Positions 34,048-42,319 of a stretch of DNA of 64,000 nucleotides are shown one piece after another. Where the stretch lies: assembly GCA_015689645.1 (NCBI GenBank), contig WVSM01000005.1:124001-188000 (forward strand), read 5' to 3'. This DNA is from Rhodobacterales bacterium HKCCE4037. Its GTDB lineage: Bacteria > Pseudomonadota > Alphaproteobacteria > Rhodobacterales > Rhodobacteraceae. The notes below the pieces were generated by a model. It saw only the letters and a list, made by a program, of their open reading frames with translations. It was not told the DNA's origin and made no database searches. Position numbers and translations under genes: made by a program. Within the stretch, counting starts at the first letter, position 1; each line of letters starts with the position of its first letter.

Positions 34048-35556
34048 TCAGTGTTCATTTTTCGCGGGTAATCCTGCGGGTGGACGGCGGTTGCGGATGG
34101 CAGAGTAGACCGAGAATACGATCAGGGCGGTCGTACAGGCCAAGAGCCCGGCACTGATCGGACGTTCCACGAAGATCAGGAAGTCGCCGCGATAGATCAG
34201 CATGGTGCGGCGGAAGTTGTCCTCCAGCAGCGGGCCCAACACAAAGCCAAGCAGCACGGGGGCAGGCTCGAACCGGTAGCTTTTCATCAGGTAGCCGACG
34301 ATCCCGAAGGCGAGCGTCAAGACCACGTCGACCACGCTGGTGCGGTGTGAATAGACGCCGACGCAGATCATCACGATGATAATGGGATATAGCTTTTGGT
34401 AGGGGATGCGCAGGAGCAGCACCCAGAGCCGGATCAGCGGGATGTTGATCAACAGCAAGATGATGTTGCCGACGAAGAAGCTTGCAATGACGCCCCAGAA
34501 CAGCAGCGGTTGATCCACCATCAGGCGTGGGCCGGGAATGATCCCGTTCAGGATCAACGCCCCGATGATCAACGCCATGACGGCATCGCCGGGAATGCCA
34601 AGGGTCAGGGTCGGGATGAAGCCGGTCTGGGAGGCCGCATTATTGGCCGCTTCAGGTGCGGACAGGCCCGGGAGATGCCCCTTGCCGAATTTACCGGGTG
34701 TCCTCGAGAACCGCTTTTCTGTCGCATAGCTCATGAACGATGCGATGGCGGCCCCGGTCCCGGGAAGCGCGCCGAAGAAACTCCCGATAGCCGAGCCGCG
34801 CAGGATCGGGCCACCAAGGCTCCTAGCCTCCGCCCGCGTCGGCAGGATGTCTCGGATCTTAAGGTTCAGACGCGGGGTAGGGCGTCCATGGTGGGTGGCG
34901 TGGCGGATGATCTCGCTCACGCCGAACAGACCCATCGCCAGCGACACGAGGCTGATGCCATCGGCCAGCTCGGGCATTGCTACGAAGCGATAGAAGCCCG
35001 TGGTCGCATCAGCGCCGACAACGCCCAAGGCGATGCCCACAAGGACCATCGCGAAGGACCGCAGTTGTGATCCGGTGCCGATGAGAGAGGCCGCGAGAAG
35101 GCCGAGAACCACCAGCATCGCGTATTCCGGCGCACCAAAGCGCAGCGCGATCGTTGTCATCGGGATGGCCGCAAGAACAAGGATCGACACACCGATCATC
35201 CCGCCGATGAAGGATGAGAAGGCGGCGACGAACAGCGCCAGACCGGCCCGCCCATTCTGCGCCAGCGGATATCCGTCAAGGCAAGTGACGACCGAGGATG
35301 GTGTACCCGGAAGGTTCAGCAGGATCGAGGCGATCGAACCGCCGTATTGCGAGCCGTAGTAGATGCCTGCCAGCAGGATCATGGAGGCCGTGGCATCCAG
35401 GTAGAATGTGATCGGCAAGAGCAGTGAGATCGCGGTGATCGCGCCGATGCCCGGCAGTACGCCGATCAACTGCCCGATAAAGACACCCGCAAAGGCATAG
35501 ATCAGCACATCGGGCTGAAGAACGACCGAAAGGCCAAGGAGGAACTGGTCTATCAT
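34048..35556 (-). CDS. tctA: Tripartite tricarboxylate transporter large permease, TTT-3
   Basis: The 502-residue permease has the TctA motifs LIGVLPGIGAITAISLLLP, then IYYGSQYGGSIASILLNLPG and GALPGTGAAIASFMSYATE, with about twelve transmembrane segments. The ATG at 35556 overlaps the tctB stop (ATGA); a longer upstream frame would overlap all of tctB and is discarded. It is most like the TTT-2 permease within this window. Confidence 0.93.
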   Translation of the reverse strand: MIDQFLLGLSVVLQPDVLIYAFAGVFIGQLIGVLPGIGAITAISLLLPITFYLDATASMILLAGIYYGSQYGGSIASILLNLPGTPSSVVTCLDGYPLAQNGRAGLALFVAAFSSFIGGMIGVSILVLAAIPMTTIALRFGAPEYAMLVVLGLLAASLIGTGSQLRSFAMVLVGIALGVVGADATTGFYRFVAMPELADGISLVSLAMGLFGVSEIIRHATHHGRPTPRLNLKIRDILPTRAEARSLGGPILRGSAIGSFFGALPGTGAAIASFMSYATEKRFSRTPGKFGKGHLPGLSAPEAANNAASQTGFIPTLTLGIPGDAVMALIIGALILNGIIPGPRLMVDQPLLFWGVIASFFVGNIILLLINIPLIRLWVLLLRIPYQKLYPIIIVMICVGVYSHRTSVVDVVLTLAFGIVGYLMKSYRFEPAPVLLGFVLGPLLEDNFRRTMLIYRGDFLIFVERPISAGLLACTTALIVFSVYSAIRNRRPPAGLPAKNEH

Positions 35557-36023
35557 GACCACCTCCGGAATGCCGGGATCGGCAGCTCTAGAATGACGAG
35601 AAACAGGAGCCAGCCCGCGAAGGTCGCCAGCACGGTGTAGATCAGGACAGTCAAGGGCTTTGCCTGTCTGTCGGCGAACATGGAAACAGCAACCGCAAGA
35701 AACATCGACGGGACCAGGCCAGCCACGTCGACCAAAGTCGCGAAAATCAGCATGGCTGCGGATACGAATATGAGTCCTCGCCAATGTAGGCCATCGCTGC
35801 GGGCCACATCGGTGCTGCGCAAGTCGATGACGAGGATTGTAGCCGCCATCACGCAAATGAAGATCGCAATGGCGCGCGGCACGTAGCCCGGGCCCATCTG
35901 GGTCAGTTGCCCGACCGGATAGCTCCAGCCGATGACCAGCATCCCGATCCCGACCGCCATCAGTACGCCACCGCTGAGGGCGCGAGACAGGGCCGTTGGC
36001 TGTTGTGGGTTATCTGGTGTCAT
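35553..36023 (-). CDS. tctB: Tripartite tricarboxylate transporter small permease, TTT-3
   Basis: The 156-residue product has four hydrophobic segments and the QMGPGYVPRAIAIFIC motif after the first, matching the MGPGYFP segment of the TTT-2 small subunit. It follows the Ldh2-type dehydrogenase by 42 bases and overlaps tctA by 4. It forms the membrane complex with the large permease. Confidence 0.88.
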   Translation of the reverse strand: MTPDNPQQPTALSRALSGGVLMAVGIGMLVIGWSYPVGQLTQMGPGYVPRAIAIFICVMAATILVIDLRSTDVARSDGLHWRGLIFVSAAMLIFATLVDVAGLVPSMFLAVAVSMFADRQAKPLTVLIYTVLATFAGWLLFLVILELPIPAFRRWS

Positions 36024-36065
36024 GGTCGCTCCCCTCCCGAGAACGATGAATGGACTGGCGGCGCG

Positions 36066-37124
36066 CTAACCGGATGCGGTGCTGGGACGGTCCTTGGTCT
36101 CGATGGGTGCCGGCTGCGGAATGGCGAATCTGTCGCCGACCTCTGCCAGACGTTTCAGCGTACCCTCGGCAATGGGTATGCCACTGGAATTGCGTTCTTC
36201 GGACAGGCGAAACCCGCGCTCTCCAGGCATCAGGATTTCATCGGTTCCTGGCGCCTTGGGCAGCGCTTTGAGACTTCCGGCCAAGGCGTCGACCTGCTTC
36301 GCGAATTCGTCGGGGTCGGTGAAACTCGCGATCTTCAACGCGATGGCGACCCCGTTCATCGAGCCTTTGCCGCCCGCCAAGGCGGTCGAGATCACCGGAT
36401 TGGAGACGAGAAGACTGCTGAGCACCTCGATCATGAGGGACAGGCCAGATCCTTTCGGGCCGCCGAGCGGGGTCAGCGTGTTCACTTGCGTCGGATCCGT
36501 GGCCGGCCGCCCGTCGGCGTCGATCGCCCATCCCTCGGGGATATTCGTTCCTGCGTCCTTGGCGTGCATGATCTTTCCCAAGGCCACCGTCGATGTCGAC
36601 ATGTCCAACAGCAAAGGGAAGTCGGACTTCGGTGCGCAGATCGCGATCGGATTGGTCGACAGCCCCGACACGCGCGCGCCGTGGTAGGCCATGAGCGGGC
36701 CGGAGGCCGTCATCACGATGCCCACGCAGCCGCGTTTGGCGGCCTCCAGCGCGAAATATCCCACCGCGCCAGCATGCGTGATATCGCGGGCAGAGCACCA
36801 GCCGACGCCAAGCTGGTTCGCAATCCCAATGGCCGTATCCATCGCGGCCATCATGCCGGATGCGCCTGGTGCGCGTCCCGCGTTCAGAACCGCCATTGCC
36901 CCGGTTTGGGTCGTGACCACTGGTGTGGCCTGTGGGTCGATTAGGCCCAACTCCACCATTTCTATGTAGCGCGGGATGCGCAGGACCCCATGGGAATTCG
37001 TGCCGCGCGCATTGGCCCAGACCAGCACATCCGCCGTGCGGGCCGCATGGGCGGCGCTGTACCCCCCGGCCGCCAGCAAAGCTGCCGCATAGGCGTGCAG
37101 GTCATTGGGCCGGAATGTGGTCAT
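36066..37124 (-). CDS. Malate/L-lactate dehydrogenase family protein (Ldh2 type)
   Basis: The 352-residue protein belongs to the Ldh2/MDH2 oxidoreductase family: ADVLVWANARGTNSHGVLRI near residues 31-50 with the conserved histidine, then GVGWCSARDITHAGAVGYFA and LLLDMSTSTVALGKI. These enzymes use NAD(P) to interconvert 2-oxoacids and 2-hydroxyacids such as malate, lactate, ureidoglycolate or sulfolactate. Its start overlaps the hydrolase stop by 4 bases. It would act on a hydroxy acid imported or released in the operon's pathway. Confidence 0.88.
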   Translation of the reverse strand: MTTFRPNDLHAYAAALLAAGGYSAAHAARTADVLVWANARGTNSHGVLRIPRYIEMVELGLIDPQATPVVTTQTGAMAVLNAGRAPGASGMMAAMDTAIGIANQLGVGWCSARDITHAGAVGYFALEAAKRGCVGIVMTASGPLMAYHGARVSGLSTNPIAICAPKSDFPLLLDMSTSTVALGKIMHAKDAGTNIPEGWAIDADGRPATDPTQVNTLTPLGGPKGSGLSLMIEVLSSLLVSNPVISTALAGGKGSMNGVAIALKIASFTDPDEFAKQVDALAGSLKALPKAPGTDEILMPGERGFRLSEERNSSGIPIAEGTLKRLAEVGDRFAIPQPAPIETKDRPSTASG

Positions 37125-38008
37125 GCGCCGTCAGCCAAAGGTGTTGGAAAGAACTTCTTCAGCCAAGCGGAGATCAACGCCTCGGTATGCGGTGCATCTT
37201 CTTCGGAAAGCGGAAAATGCGACATGCCGGTGGGGATCATCAACTCCGCGTTGGCGCCGGCCTTCTGGAACAGGCTGATGGATTGCTCCATCGGAGTGAT
37301 CACGTCGCCTGCCGTATGAAAGAGGAGCAGGGGGCGCGGCGCGATGTCCGCCACGACGTCTTCGGCGCGGAAATGGTACATGCTGATCGCGGTCTCAACC
37401 GGCACCTCGAACTGCGCATGCGGCGACAGGTTCTTGCGCAATTCTTCGGGGATCGGAACCACGTCGAAACGCGACACCCACATGCTTTCACCGGTTTCGG
37501 CCCGGTGGCGGCGGCCTTCTTCGAGGATGCCAGTGAATTTGGCCCAAGCCTCGGGTGTGGGATGCTGACCGCGGAACTTGCGCTCTCCGTCGCCCCAACC
37601 GCAGAGCGACAGGACACAGGCCACGCGCAAGTCTACACCACCGGTGAAGATAGCGACTGCCGCGCCGAAGCTGTGGCCGGTTACGCCGATGCGCTCGGGA
37701 TCCACCTCCTCGCGCTCGGCGATGAACGTCAGCGCGTTGCGCGTATCGGCCACCTGATCGAAGCAACGCACTTCACCCCGCGCACCTTCACTCTGGCCGC
37801 AGCCGCGAAAGTCTATGCGGAAAACGCAGTAACCCAGCCTCTCGAGCATGCGGGCGACCAATTCCACGTGTGATTTGTCCTTTGTCCCCACGAACCCGTG
37901 TAGCACGATGAAGGTCGGCAGACGTTGTCCGGGTTTGCGCCCCTCAGGGACGTGCAGGACACCTGAAAGTTTCAGGCCGTCGGACATGAAGGTCAGATCG
38001 TGTTCCAT
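37121..38008 (-). CDS. Alpha/beta hydrolase
   Basis: The 295-residue product has LHGFVGTKDKSHVELVARML near residues 36-55, FRIDFRGCGQSEG, the nucleophile Ser113 in VTGHSFGAA, a probable acid in FHTAGDVITP and a histidine in GMSHFPLSE. It is probably a cytosolic esterase or C-C bond hydrolase. It lies between an FMN reductase and the Ldh2-type gene in the right-hand operon. Together with the extradiol-type dioxygenase upstream, a meta-cleavage-product hydrolase role is possible. Confidence 0.84.
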   Translation of the reverse strand: MEHDLTFMSDGLKLSGVLHVPEGRKPGQRLPTFIVLHGFVGTKDKSHVELVARMLERLGYCVFRIDFRGCGQSEGARGEVRCFDQVADTRNALTFIAEREEVDPERIGVTGHSFGAAVAIFTGGVDLRVACVLSLCGWGDGERKFRGQHPTPEAWAKFTGILEEGRRHRAETGESMWVSRFDVVPIPEELRKNLSPHAQFEVPVETAISMYHFRAEDVVADIAPRPLLLFHTAGDVITPMEQSISLFQKAGANAELMIPTGMSHFPLSEEDAPHTEALISAWLKKFFPTPLADGA

Positions 38009-38043
38009 GATGTCATCTCACCTTGTCAGGTCGGCCGCCGAGG

Positions 38044-38601
38044 TCAGCTGCGGCTCCAGGAGTTGCAGAAGGTCGCGAACGCCGAGAGATGGGCGCGCAG
38101 GAACGCCTCCGTGTCGGCATTCGTGATCACGCTAGTGCCAACATCGACTTTGCCTTTTGCGCCAGCAAGCTGCACTTCGGGCTTGGCCATGATGATCATG
38201 TCTTGGCTATGCAGCGTGTGGCGCAGGCTTTCATGAACCCGGGCCCCGCCCAGGAGGCCGGGCGATACACTCCAGATCGCCACGGGCTTGTGCGCCAAGG
38301 GGTTCGGATTGACCCGGGATAGCCAGTCGATGGCATTCTTGAGCCCGCCGGGCACAGACCAGTTATACTCGGGTGTGACGATCAGGATGGCATCCACCGC
38401 AGCCACTGCCGCGATCATGGTCTGGACGCTGTCGGGCATGGCTTCGTCGAGAACATCCTGATTGAACAGCGGCAGGGTACCCGGGTTCGGAAGCGCTACG
38501 GCTGCCAAACCGTCAGGCATGAGCCCCGCTGCCGCCCTTGCCACGGCGCGAGAGAGCGATGCCTGCCGCAGGGAGCCTTCGAGAATGCCGAGCTGTGTCA
38601 T
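38044..38601 (-). CDS. NADPH-dependent FMN reductase family protein
   Basis: The 185-residue flavodoxin-like protein has LGILEGSLRQASLSRAVARA at the N-terminus (phosphate-binding loop) and IVTPEYNWSVPGGLKNAIDW around residues 95-114, a classical motif of NADPH-dependent FMN reductases and chromate/quinone reductases. It follows the dioxygenase gene by 10 bases. It may reduce a quinone formed from a dihydroxylated aromatic or supply reduced flavin. Confidence 0.88.
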   Translation of the reverse strand: MTQLGILEGSLRQASLSRAVARAAAGLMPDGLAAVALPNPGTLPLFNQDVLDEAMPDSVQTMIAAVAAVDAILIVTPEYNWSVPGGLKNAIDWLSRVNPNPLAHKPVAIWSVSPGLLGGARVHESLRHTLHSQDMIIMAKPEVQLAGAKGKVDVGTSVITNADTEAFLRAHLSAFATFCNSWSRS

Positions 38602-38611
38602 GCAATCTGCC

Positions 38612-39517
38612 TCATGCTGCGGGCGCGGCCCATGGGAAATGGTGCTCGCGCCACGGCAGCGGCGCCGGTTCGCCCCAGACGTTCATGACACGGACGTTAT
38701 CAGGCCGTTTCAGGGCGGTGATCACATTCGGCTCATAGCGGTCGTCGTCGTTGACGATTGCCATGTTGCCCGCGCATTCGACCATCGCGCCGCAGGTGTC
38801 GATGTAATAGGCAAAGGTGTTGTCGCCAGGGCGATGGCGGCCAGGGCCCCAGATGAAATTCTTCTCGACCGTGTCCAGCAGATCGCCGAGACGGCAATAA
38901 TCCGAAAATTCCGCGACTTCCCACGAATAGTGGTGCAGACCGGTCTCCCCGCGAACGATGCCGAGGATGTGGTGCAGACGGTTTGCGCCGCGCATCCAGC
39001 TCAGGCCATCGTCCACCATCCGCTCGGAAAGGCGCATCCCCATGATCTGTTCCATCTGGGAGCGCGTTTCGGCCGGTTCGGGCGAAGTGATGTTGACGTG
39101 GTCCATCCGCAGCGGAACCATGCCTGTCACAGCTTTGCGGTTGCCGTAGATTTCCGTGGCGACGGGGGAGTGCAACTCGAAGGTGTGGCCCTGTGGCGTG
39201 ACGAAGCTCATCCCCTTGGTGCAGACGTCCAAAGTGGGCTCGGTCGCCGCCAGTCGGCATCCGGCATCTTCGACACGCGCGGCCGCCTCGGCAACGGCGG
39301 CCTCTGAAACGGCCTCGAACCCGAGGGAGCGGATCGCGTTTTCCGATGCCTCATGAAGGACCAGTTCGGCGGAGCGTCCGTTGGACGAAAGCCAGACACA
39401 GCCAGCAGCCTCCCGCGTCACATGCAGGCCGAGGATCGTGGTGGATTCACGCACCAAAGCGTCCACGTCGATGACGTTCAACTGAACGTGTCCGACCGAA
39501 TTGACCAGATAACTCAC
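38612..39517 (-). CDS. VOC family extradiol-type ring-cleavage dioxygenase
   Basis: The 301-residue product has two vicinal-oxygen-chelate modules. The C-terminal one keeps the metal ligands of type I extradiol dioxygenases: His140 in MDHVNI, a histidine at 195/196 in GLHHYSWEV, and Glu247 in GAMVECAG. The start is a GTG at 39517, chosen because GGGGAGGTG lies just upstream and SYLVNSVGHVQLNVID follows as a proper first strand. It would cleave a catechol-like ring beside the hydroxyls. It heads the twelve-gene operon, with a TTTCGAAA motif upstream. Confidence 0.82.
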   Translation of the reverse strand: MSYLVNSVGHVQLNVIDVDALVRESTTILGLHVTREAAGCVWLSSNGRSAELVLHEASENAIRSLGFEAVSEAAVAEAAARVEDAGCRLAATEPTLDVCTKGMSFVTPQGHTFELHSPVATEIYGNRKAVTGMVPLRMDHVNITSPEPAETRSQMEQIMGMRLSERMVDDGLSWMRGANRLHHILGIVRGETGLHHYSWEVAEFSDYCRLGDLLDTVEKNFIWGPGRHRPGDNTFAYYIDTCGAMVECAGNMAIVNDDDRYEPNVITALKRPDNVRVMNVWGEPAPLPWREHHFPWAAPAA

Positions 39518-39580
39518 ATCCACCTCCCCGTGGCAATGCTTCCAAAAGATCGCTAACACAGAGTTTCGGCAATCACAAAC

Positions 39581-39592
39581 ATTTTCGAAACT
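39581..39592. promoter_or_regulatory. Candidate FadR-type operator A
   Basis: The site reads ATTTTCGAAACT. On the other strand it gives TTTCGAAAAT, matching two more sites at 40491 and 40573. It lies 64 bases upstream of the GTG start of the dioxygenase operon. Confidence 0.5.
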
Positions 39593-39628
39593 TTTTGCTT
39601 AGTGGAATAAATCGGCGTCCTCGGCCGG

Positions 39629-40474
39629 TCAGTCTTCGGCCTCAACAATGTTCGACAACAGGCCAATCCCCTCGATTTCCACCTCGACCAAGTCGCCCGG
39701 ACGAAGAAATTCCGGGGGCTTTCGCGTGGAACCGAAGCCTGTGCAGGTGCCGGTCACGATGACATCGCCAGGGACAAGCGGGGCAAAGGTCGAGATGTAG
39801 GAAATCAGGTAGGGGATATCGAAGATCATCCGCGACGTATCCGTGCGCTGTTTTTCGACCCCGTTGACCCGCGTCACGAGCGACAGGCCGTGTTCGGGTA
39901 TCGGGAGGTCATCCCGTCCCACCATCCATGGGCCGAAGGCACCGGTCCCGACAAAGTTCTTGCCCGGCGTGAATTGATGCGAGTGCTTTTGCCAATCCCG
40001 CACCGACCCATCGTTGTAGATCGAATAGCCCGCCACGTGGGACATGGCCTGTTCCCGTGGAATGTGGCGTCCACTCTTGCCCACGATCACGGCGAGCTCG
40101 CCTTCGAAATCCAGCTTCTCCGACGATTTGGGCTGGATCAGCGGTGCGCCATGGGCGATCTGCGACGTTGGTAAGCGCAGGAAGAGGACGGGATAATCAG
40201 GGATCTTCGCAGACCTCATGCCATCTTCATGATAATTCAACGCCGCCATCACGATCTTGTCGGGGTTCGGTATGACGGGCGCCAGCACGATCTCGTCGAA
40301 TCCCAGGTCCGGGGTGGTGACCTCATGCAGGAGCGCAGCGGGACAGCCGTCCGCTATGAATGATTTTAGATCCGGATACCGCCCCCCGAACCGGTGATGG
40401 AGATCTGCGATGCCCTGGCCGACGACACATCCCCAGGAGGCTTGGTCACCTCGCATGAAAGACAGCAGCTTCAT
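39629..40474 (-). CDS. Fumarylacetoacetate hydrolase family protein
   Basis: The 281-residue product has an FAH fold: the metal-binding KLDFEGELAVIVGK near residues 119-132, GYSIYNDGSVRDWQ, GKNFVGTGAFGPWM and VIVTGTCTGFGS at the C-terminus. Family members hydrolyse or decarboxylate 1,3-dioxo acids, or act as 2-oxopent-4-enoate hydratases in meta-cleavage routes. The gene lies 111 bases upstream of the dioxygenase operon, facing the same way, and is divergent from the FadR-type regulator. It probably shares that regulator. Confidence 0.88.
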   Translation of the reverse strand: MKLLSFMRGDQASWGCVVGQGIADLHHRFGGRYPDLKSFIADGCPAALLHEVTTPDLGFDEIVLAPVIPNPDKIVMAALNYHEDGMRSAKIPDYPVLFLRLPTSQIAHGAPLIQPKSSEKLDFEGELAVIVGKSGRHIPREQAMSHVAGYSIYNDGSVRDWQKHSHQFTPGKNFVGTGAFGPWMVGRDDLPIPEHGLSLVTRVNGVEKQRTDTSRMIFDIPYLISYISTFAPLVPGDVIVTGTCTGFGSTRKPPEFLRPGDLVEVEIEGIGLLSNIVEAED

Positions 40475-40489
40475 TCGTATCTCTTTCTA

Positions 40490-40500
40490 CTTTCGAAAAT
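40490..40500. promoter_or_regulatory. Candidate FadR-type operator B
   Basis: The site reads CTTTCGAAAAT and lies 15 bases upstream of the FAH-family ATG at 40474. It is the second of three TTCGAAAAT occurrences near the regulator gene. Confidence 0.55.
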
Positions 40501-40571
40501 ATGTGTATCGTTGAAATCGTAGTAGGTGAAGGAATATCTCGATTGTGATGGCGAGATCGGTTTCGCTGGGA

Positions 40572-40582
40572 TATTCGAAAAT
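40572..40582. promoter_or_regulatory. Candidate FadR-type operator C
   Basis: The site reads TATTCGAAAAT and lies 36-54 bases before the two possible starts of the regulator gene, a position suited to autoregulation. It shares the TTCGAAAAT core with operators A and B. Confidence 0.55.
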
Positions 40583-40636
40583 CCGAGGGTGTGCCGTCTT
40601 GACTGACGGGCGACCGAAATGAGGAGGGTGCAAGAA

Positions 40637-41332
40637 TTGACATCTCGCGATGAAGCCGCGACCGCCGATGCGAGCCCTTCTGGCTCTTCTGGTGGGCGCG
40701 ACGCGCTGTCCCGACTGCGCTCGGATATCGTCAGCAGTGTCTTCGAGCCCGAGATGCGGCTGAAGTTTGCCGAGATGACAAAGCGATACGATGTGGGCGT
40801 CGGCACTTTGCGCGAGGCGTTGTCGCAGCTTTCATCCGAGGGTTTCGTGACGGTGGAGGCGGGAAAGGGTTTCCGGGTTGCGCCCGTGTCGGCAGAGGAA
40901 CTGGTAGAGATTACCGATCACTTCATCGCGCTGGAAAAGCGTGCGGTGCGTGAGGCGATCGCACACGGCGGCGAGGATTGGGAAACACATATCGTGGCGG
41001 TGCATCACCGTCTGAGCCTGATCGAAGGTCTTCCGTGGGAAGCGAGGATGGAGCGCCACTCGGAATGGGTGGAGCGGCATCGCGAGTTTCATCACGCTCT
41101 GGTTGCTGCCTGTCCGGGGCGCTGGCTGCTGCGGTTGCGCTCGATGATGTTCGACCAACTGGACCGATACCGCTTCGTCACCAAGAAAGCCCCCGAGGGC
41201 CTGGGCCGCAAGAAATTCGAGGAGCATCGCCTCCTCATGCTGGCGACGCTGGAGCGTGATGCGGACAAGGCCTCCGATCTGATCGAGGCGCATATTCGCG
41301 ATACTTCAGATCGGGCCTTGGCCATGCTGTAG
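40637..41332 (+). CDS. GntR family regulator, FadR/FCD type
   Basis: The protein (231 residues from TTG, 237 from ATG) has a winged helix-turn-helix with MTKRYDVGVGTLREALSQLS and GFVTVEAGKGFRVAPVS, then an FCD ligand-binding domain with metal-type histidines in HREFHHALV, EEHRLLML and EAHIRDT. An in-frame ATG at 40619 has no ribosome binding site, whereas GAGGAGGG lies 8 bases before the TTG at 40637, so I prefer the TTG. It is divergent from the FAH gene and probably represses the right-hand operon through the TTCGAAAAT sites. Confidence 0.85.
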   Translation: MTSRDEAATADASPSGSSGGRDALSRLRSDIVSSVFEPEMRLKFAEMTKRYDVGVGTLREALSQLSSEGFVTVEAGKGFRVAPVSAEELVEITDHFIALEKRAVREAIAHGGEDWETHIVAVHHRLSLIEGLPWEARMERHSEWVERHREFHHALVAACPGRWLLRLRSMMFDQLDRYRFVTKKAPEGLGRKKFEEHRLLMLATLERDADKASDLIEAHIRDTSDRALAML

Positions 41333-41403
41333 GCTCTGGTCGCAGGGCCGGGCCGTTTTGTGCTTGCCAGAAGACCGCCCCAAGGTGCCTTGGGTAAGAA
41401 GAA

Positions 41404-42249
41404 TCAAGTAACGCGCGACGTATCACGCCCCTGGTCCGGCAAGCTCTTAAGCCAGTCTGTCAGCGCCTGCACCACGGCCTCCGGTTGCTCCGGCAACAAG
41501 GCGTGCCCGGCATTCTGGACGGTGCGGCAATCAGCAAGCGGCCCGATCGTATGCCGCAGCTCGCCGAGGTGGGGTGGTGGCGAGATCACGTCGTCCGATG
41601 CGCCGACATAAAGCGTTGGGTGCCGGTCGGCCACACGGATCCAGTCCTTGTCCAGGGTTGCCTTCGCAGCGCGCCGTTGGGCGGCCGACACCTCGGGCCA
41701 CCAACCATCCAGCCAGACCGAAGCATCGGCGCCCGGCGCGAAATAGACCCGTTGCAAATGGCCAAGGCGTTCCTGATCGCTCAACGTCATGTCGAAACTT
41801 GCGGAGATCGAGGCGCTGACTTCGCCCGGGACGACATTGGTGACAATCGCGGCGACAAGGGCCACGGCGCGGGTCAGATCGGGCCGGTCATGGGCCAGCA
41901 CACGGGCCACCCAGTTACCGGCCGCATGTCCGACGAGGACGGCAGGTGCGGCGTTTTCTTCCTCGATGATCGCAGCAATGTCTGCTGCCATGTCATGGAG
42001 CGTATCGTTCGACCCAAGGGGTGAGGACCCTTCGATACCACGCGGCTCGGGCAGGATCAGCTTCAATCCGGACTGCGCCAGACCTGGGACAAGCAAATCG
42101 AAGTCCTCGCTCCCCCTCCCAAGCGACGGGATGAGGACGACACAGGGGCCGTCACCGAAAACGCGGTAGGCGATCTTCGCGCCGTCGCGCGTCAAAGCCC
42201 GCTGAGCCGTATCGGTTAGGGCAGGTTTATCGTGTGGTCTGGATGTCAT
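41404..42249 (-). CDS. Alpha/beta hydrolase-fold protein lacking the serine nucleophile
   Basis: The 281-residue product has the alpha/beta hydrolase framework: CVVLIPSLGRGSEDFDLLVP near residues 36-55, LILPEPRGIEGSS near 64-76, the elbow GHAAG at 107-111 and a C-terminal NAGHALLPEQP with the usual histidine, plus VGASDDVISPP with the acid. In the elbow the nucleophile position (109) is alanine in the DNA as given. It may be an inactive binder, or use another mechanism as some cofactor-free enzymes of this fold do. The ATG at 42249 has no strong ribosome binding site. Confidence 0.8.
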   Translation of the reverse strand: MTSRPHDKPALTDTAQRALTRDGAKIAYRVFGDGPCVVLIPSLGRGSEDFDLLVPGLAQSGLKLILPEPRGIEGSSPLGSNDTLHDMAADIAAIIEEENAAPAVLVGHAAGNWVARVLAHDRPDLTRAVALVAAIVTNVVPGEVSASISASFDMTLSDQERLGHLQRVYFAPGADASVWLDGWWPEVSAAQRRAAKATLDKDWIRVADRHPTLYVGASDDVISPPPHLGELRHTIGPLADCRTVQNAGHALLPEQPEAVVQALTDWLKSLPDQGRDTSRVT

Positions 42250-42319
42250 GGTGCCGGAGGGAAATTTGAGCAAAAGTAGCCGGAATAACCTTTGGAAGAA
42301 ACGAACACGGAGCGCGAAA

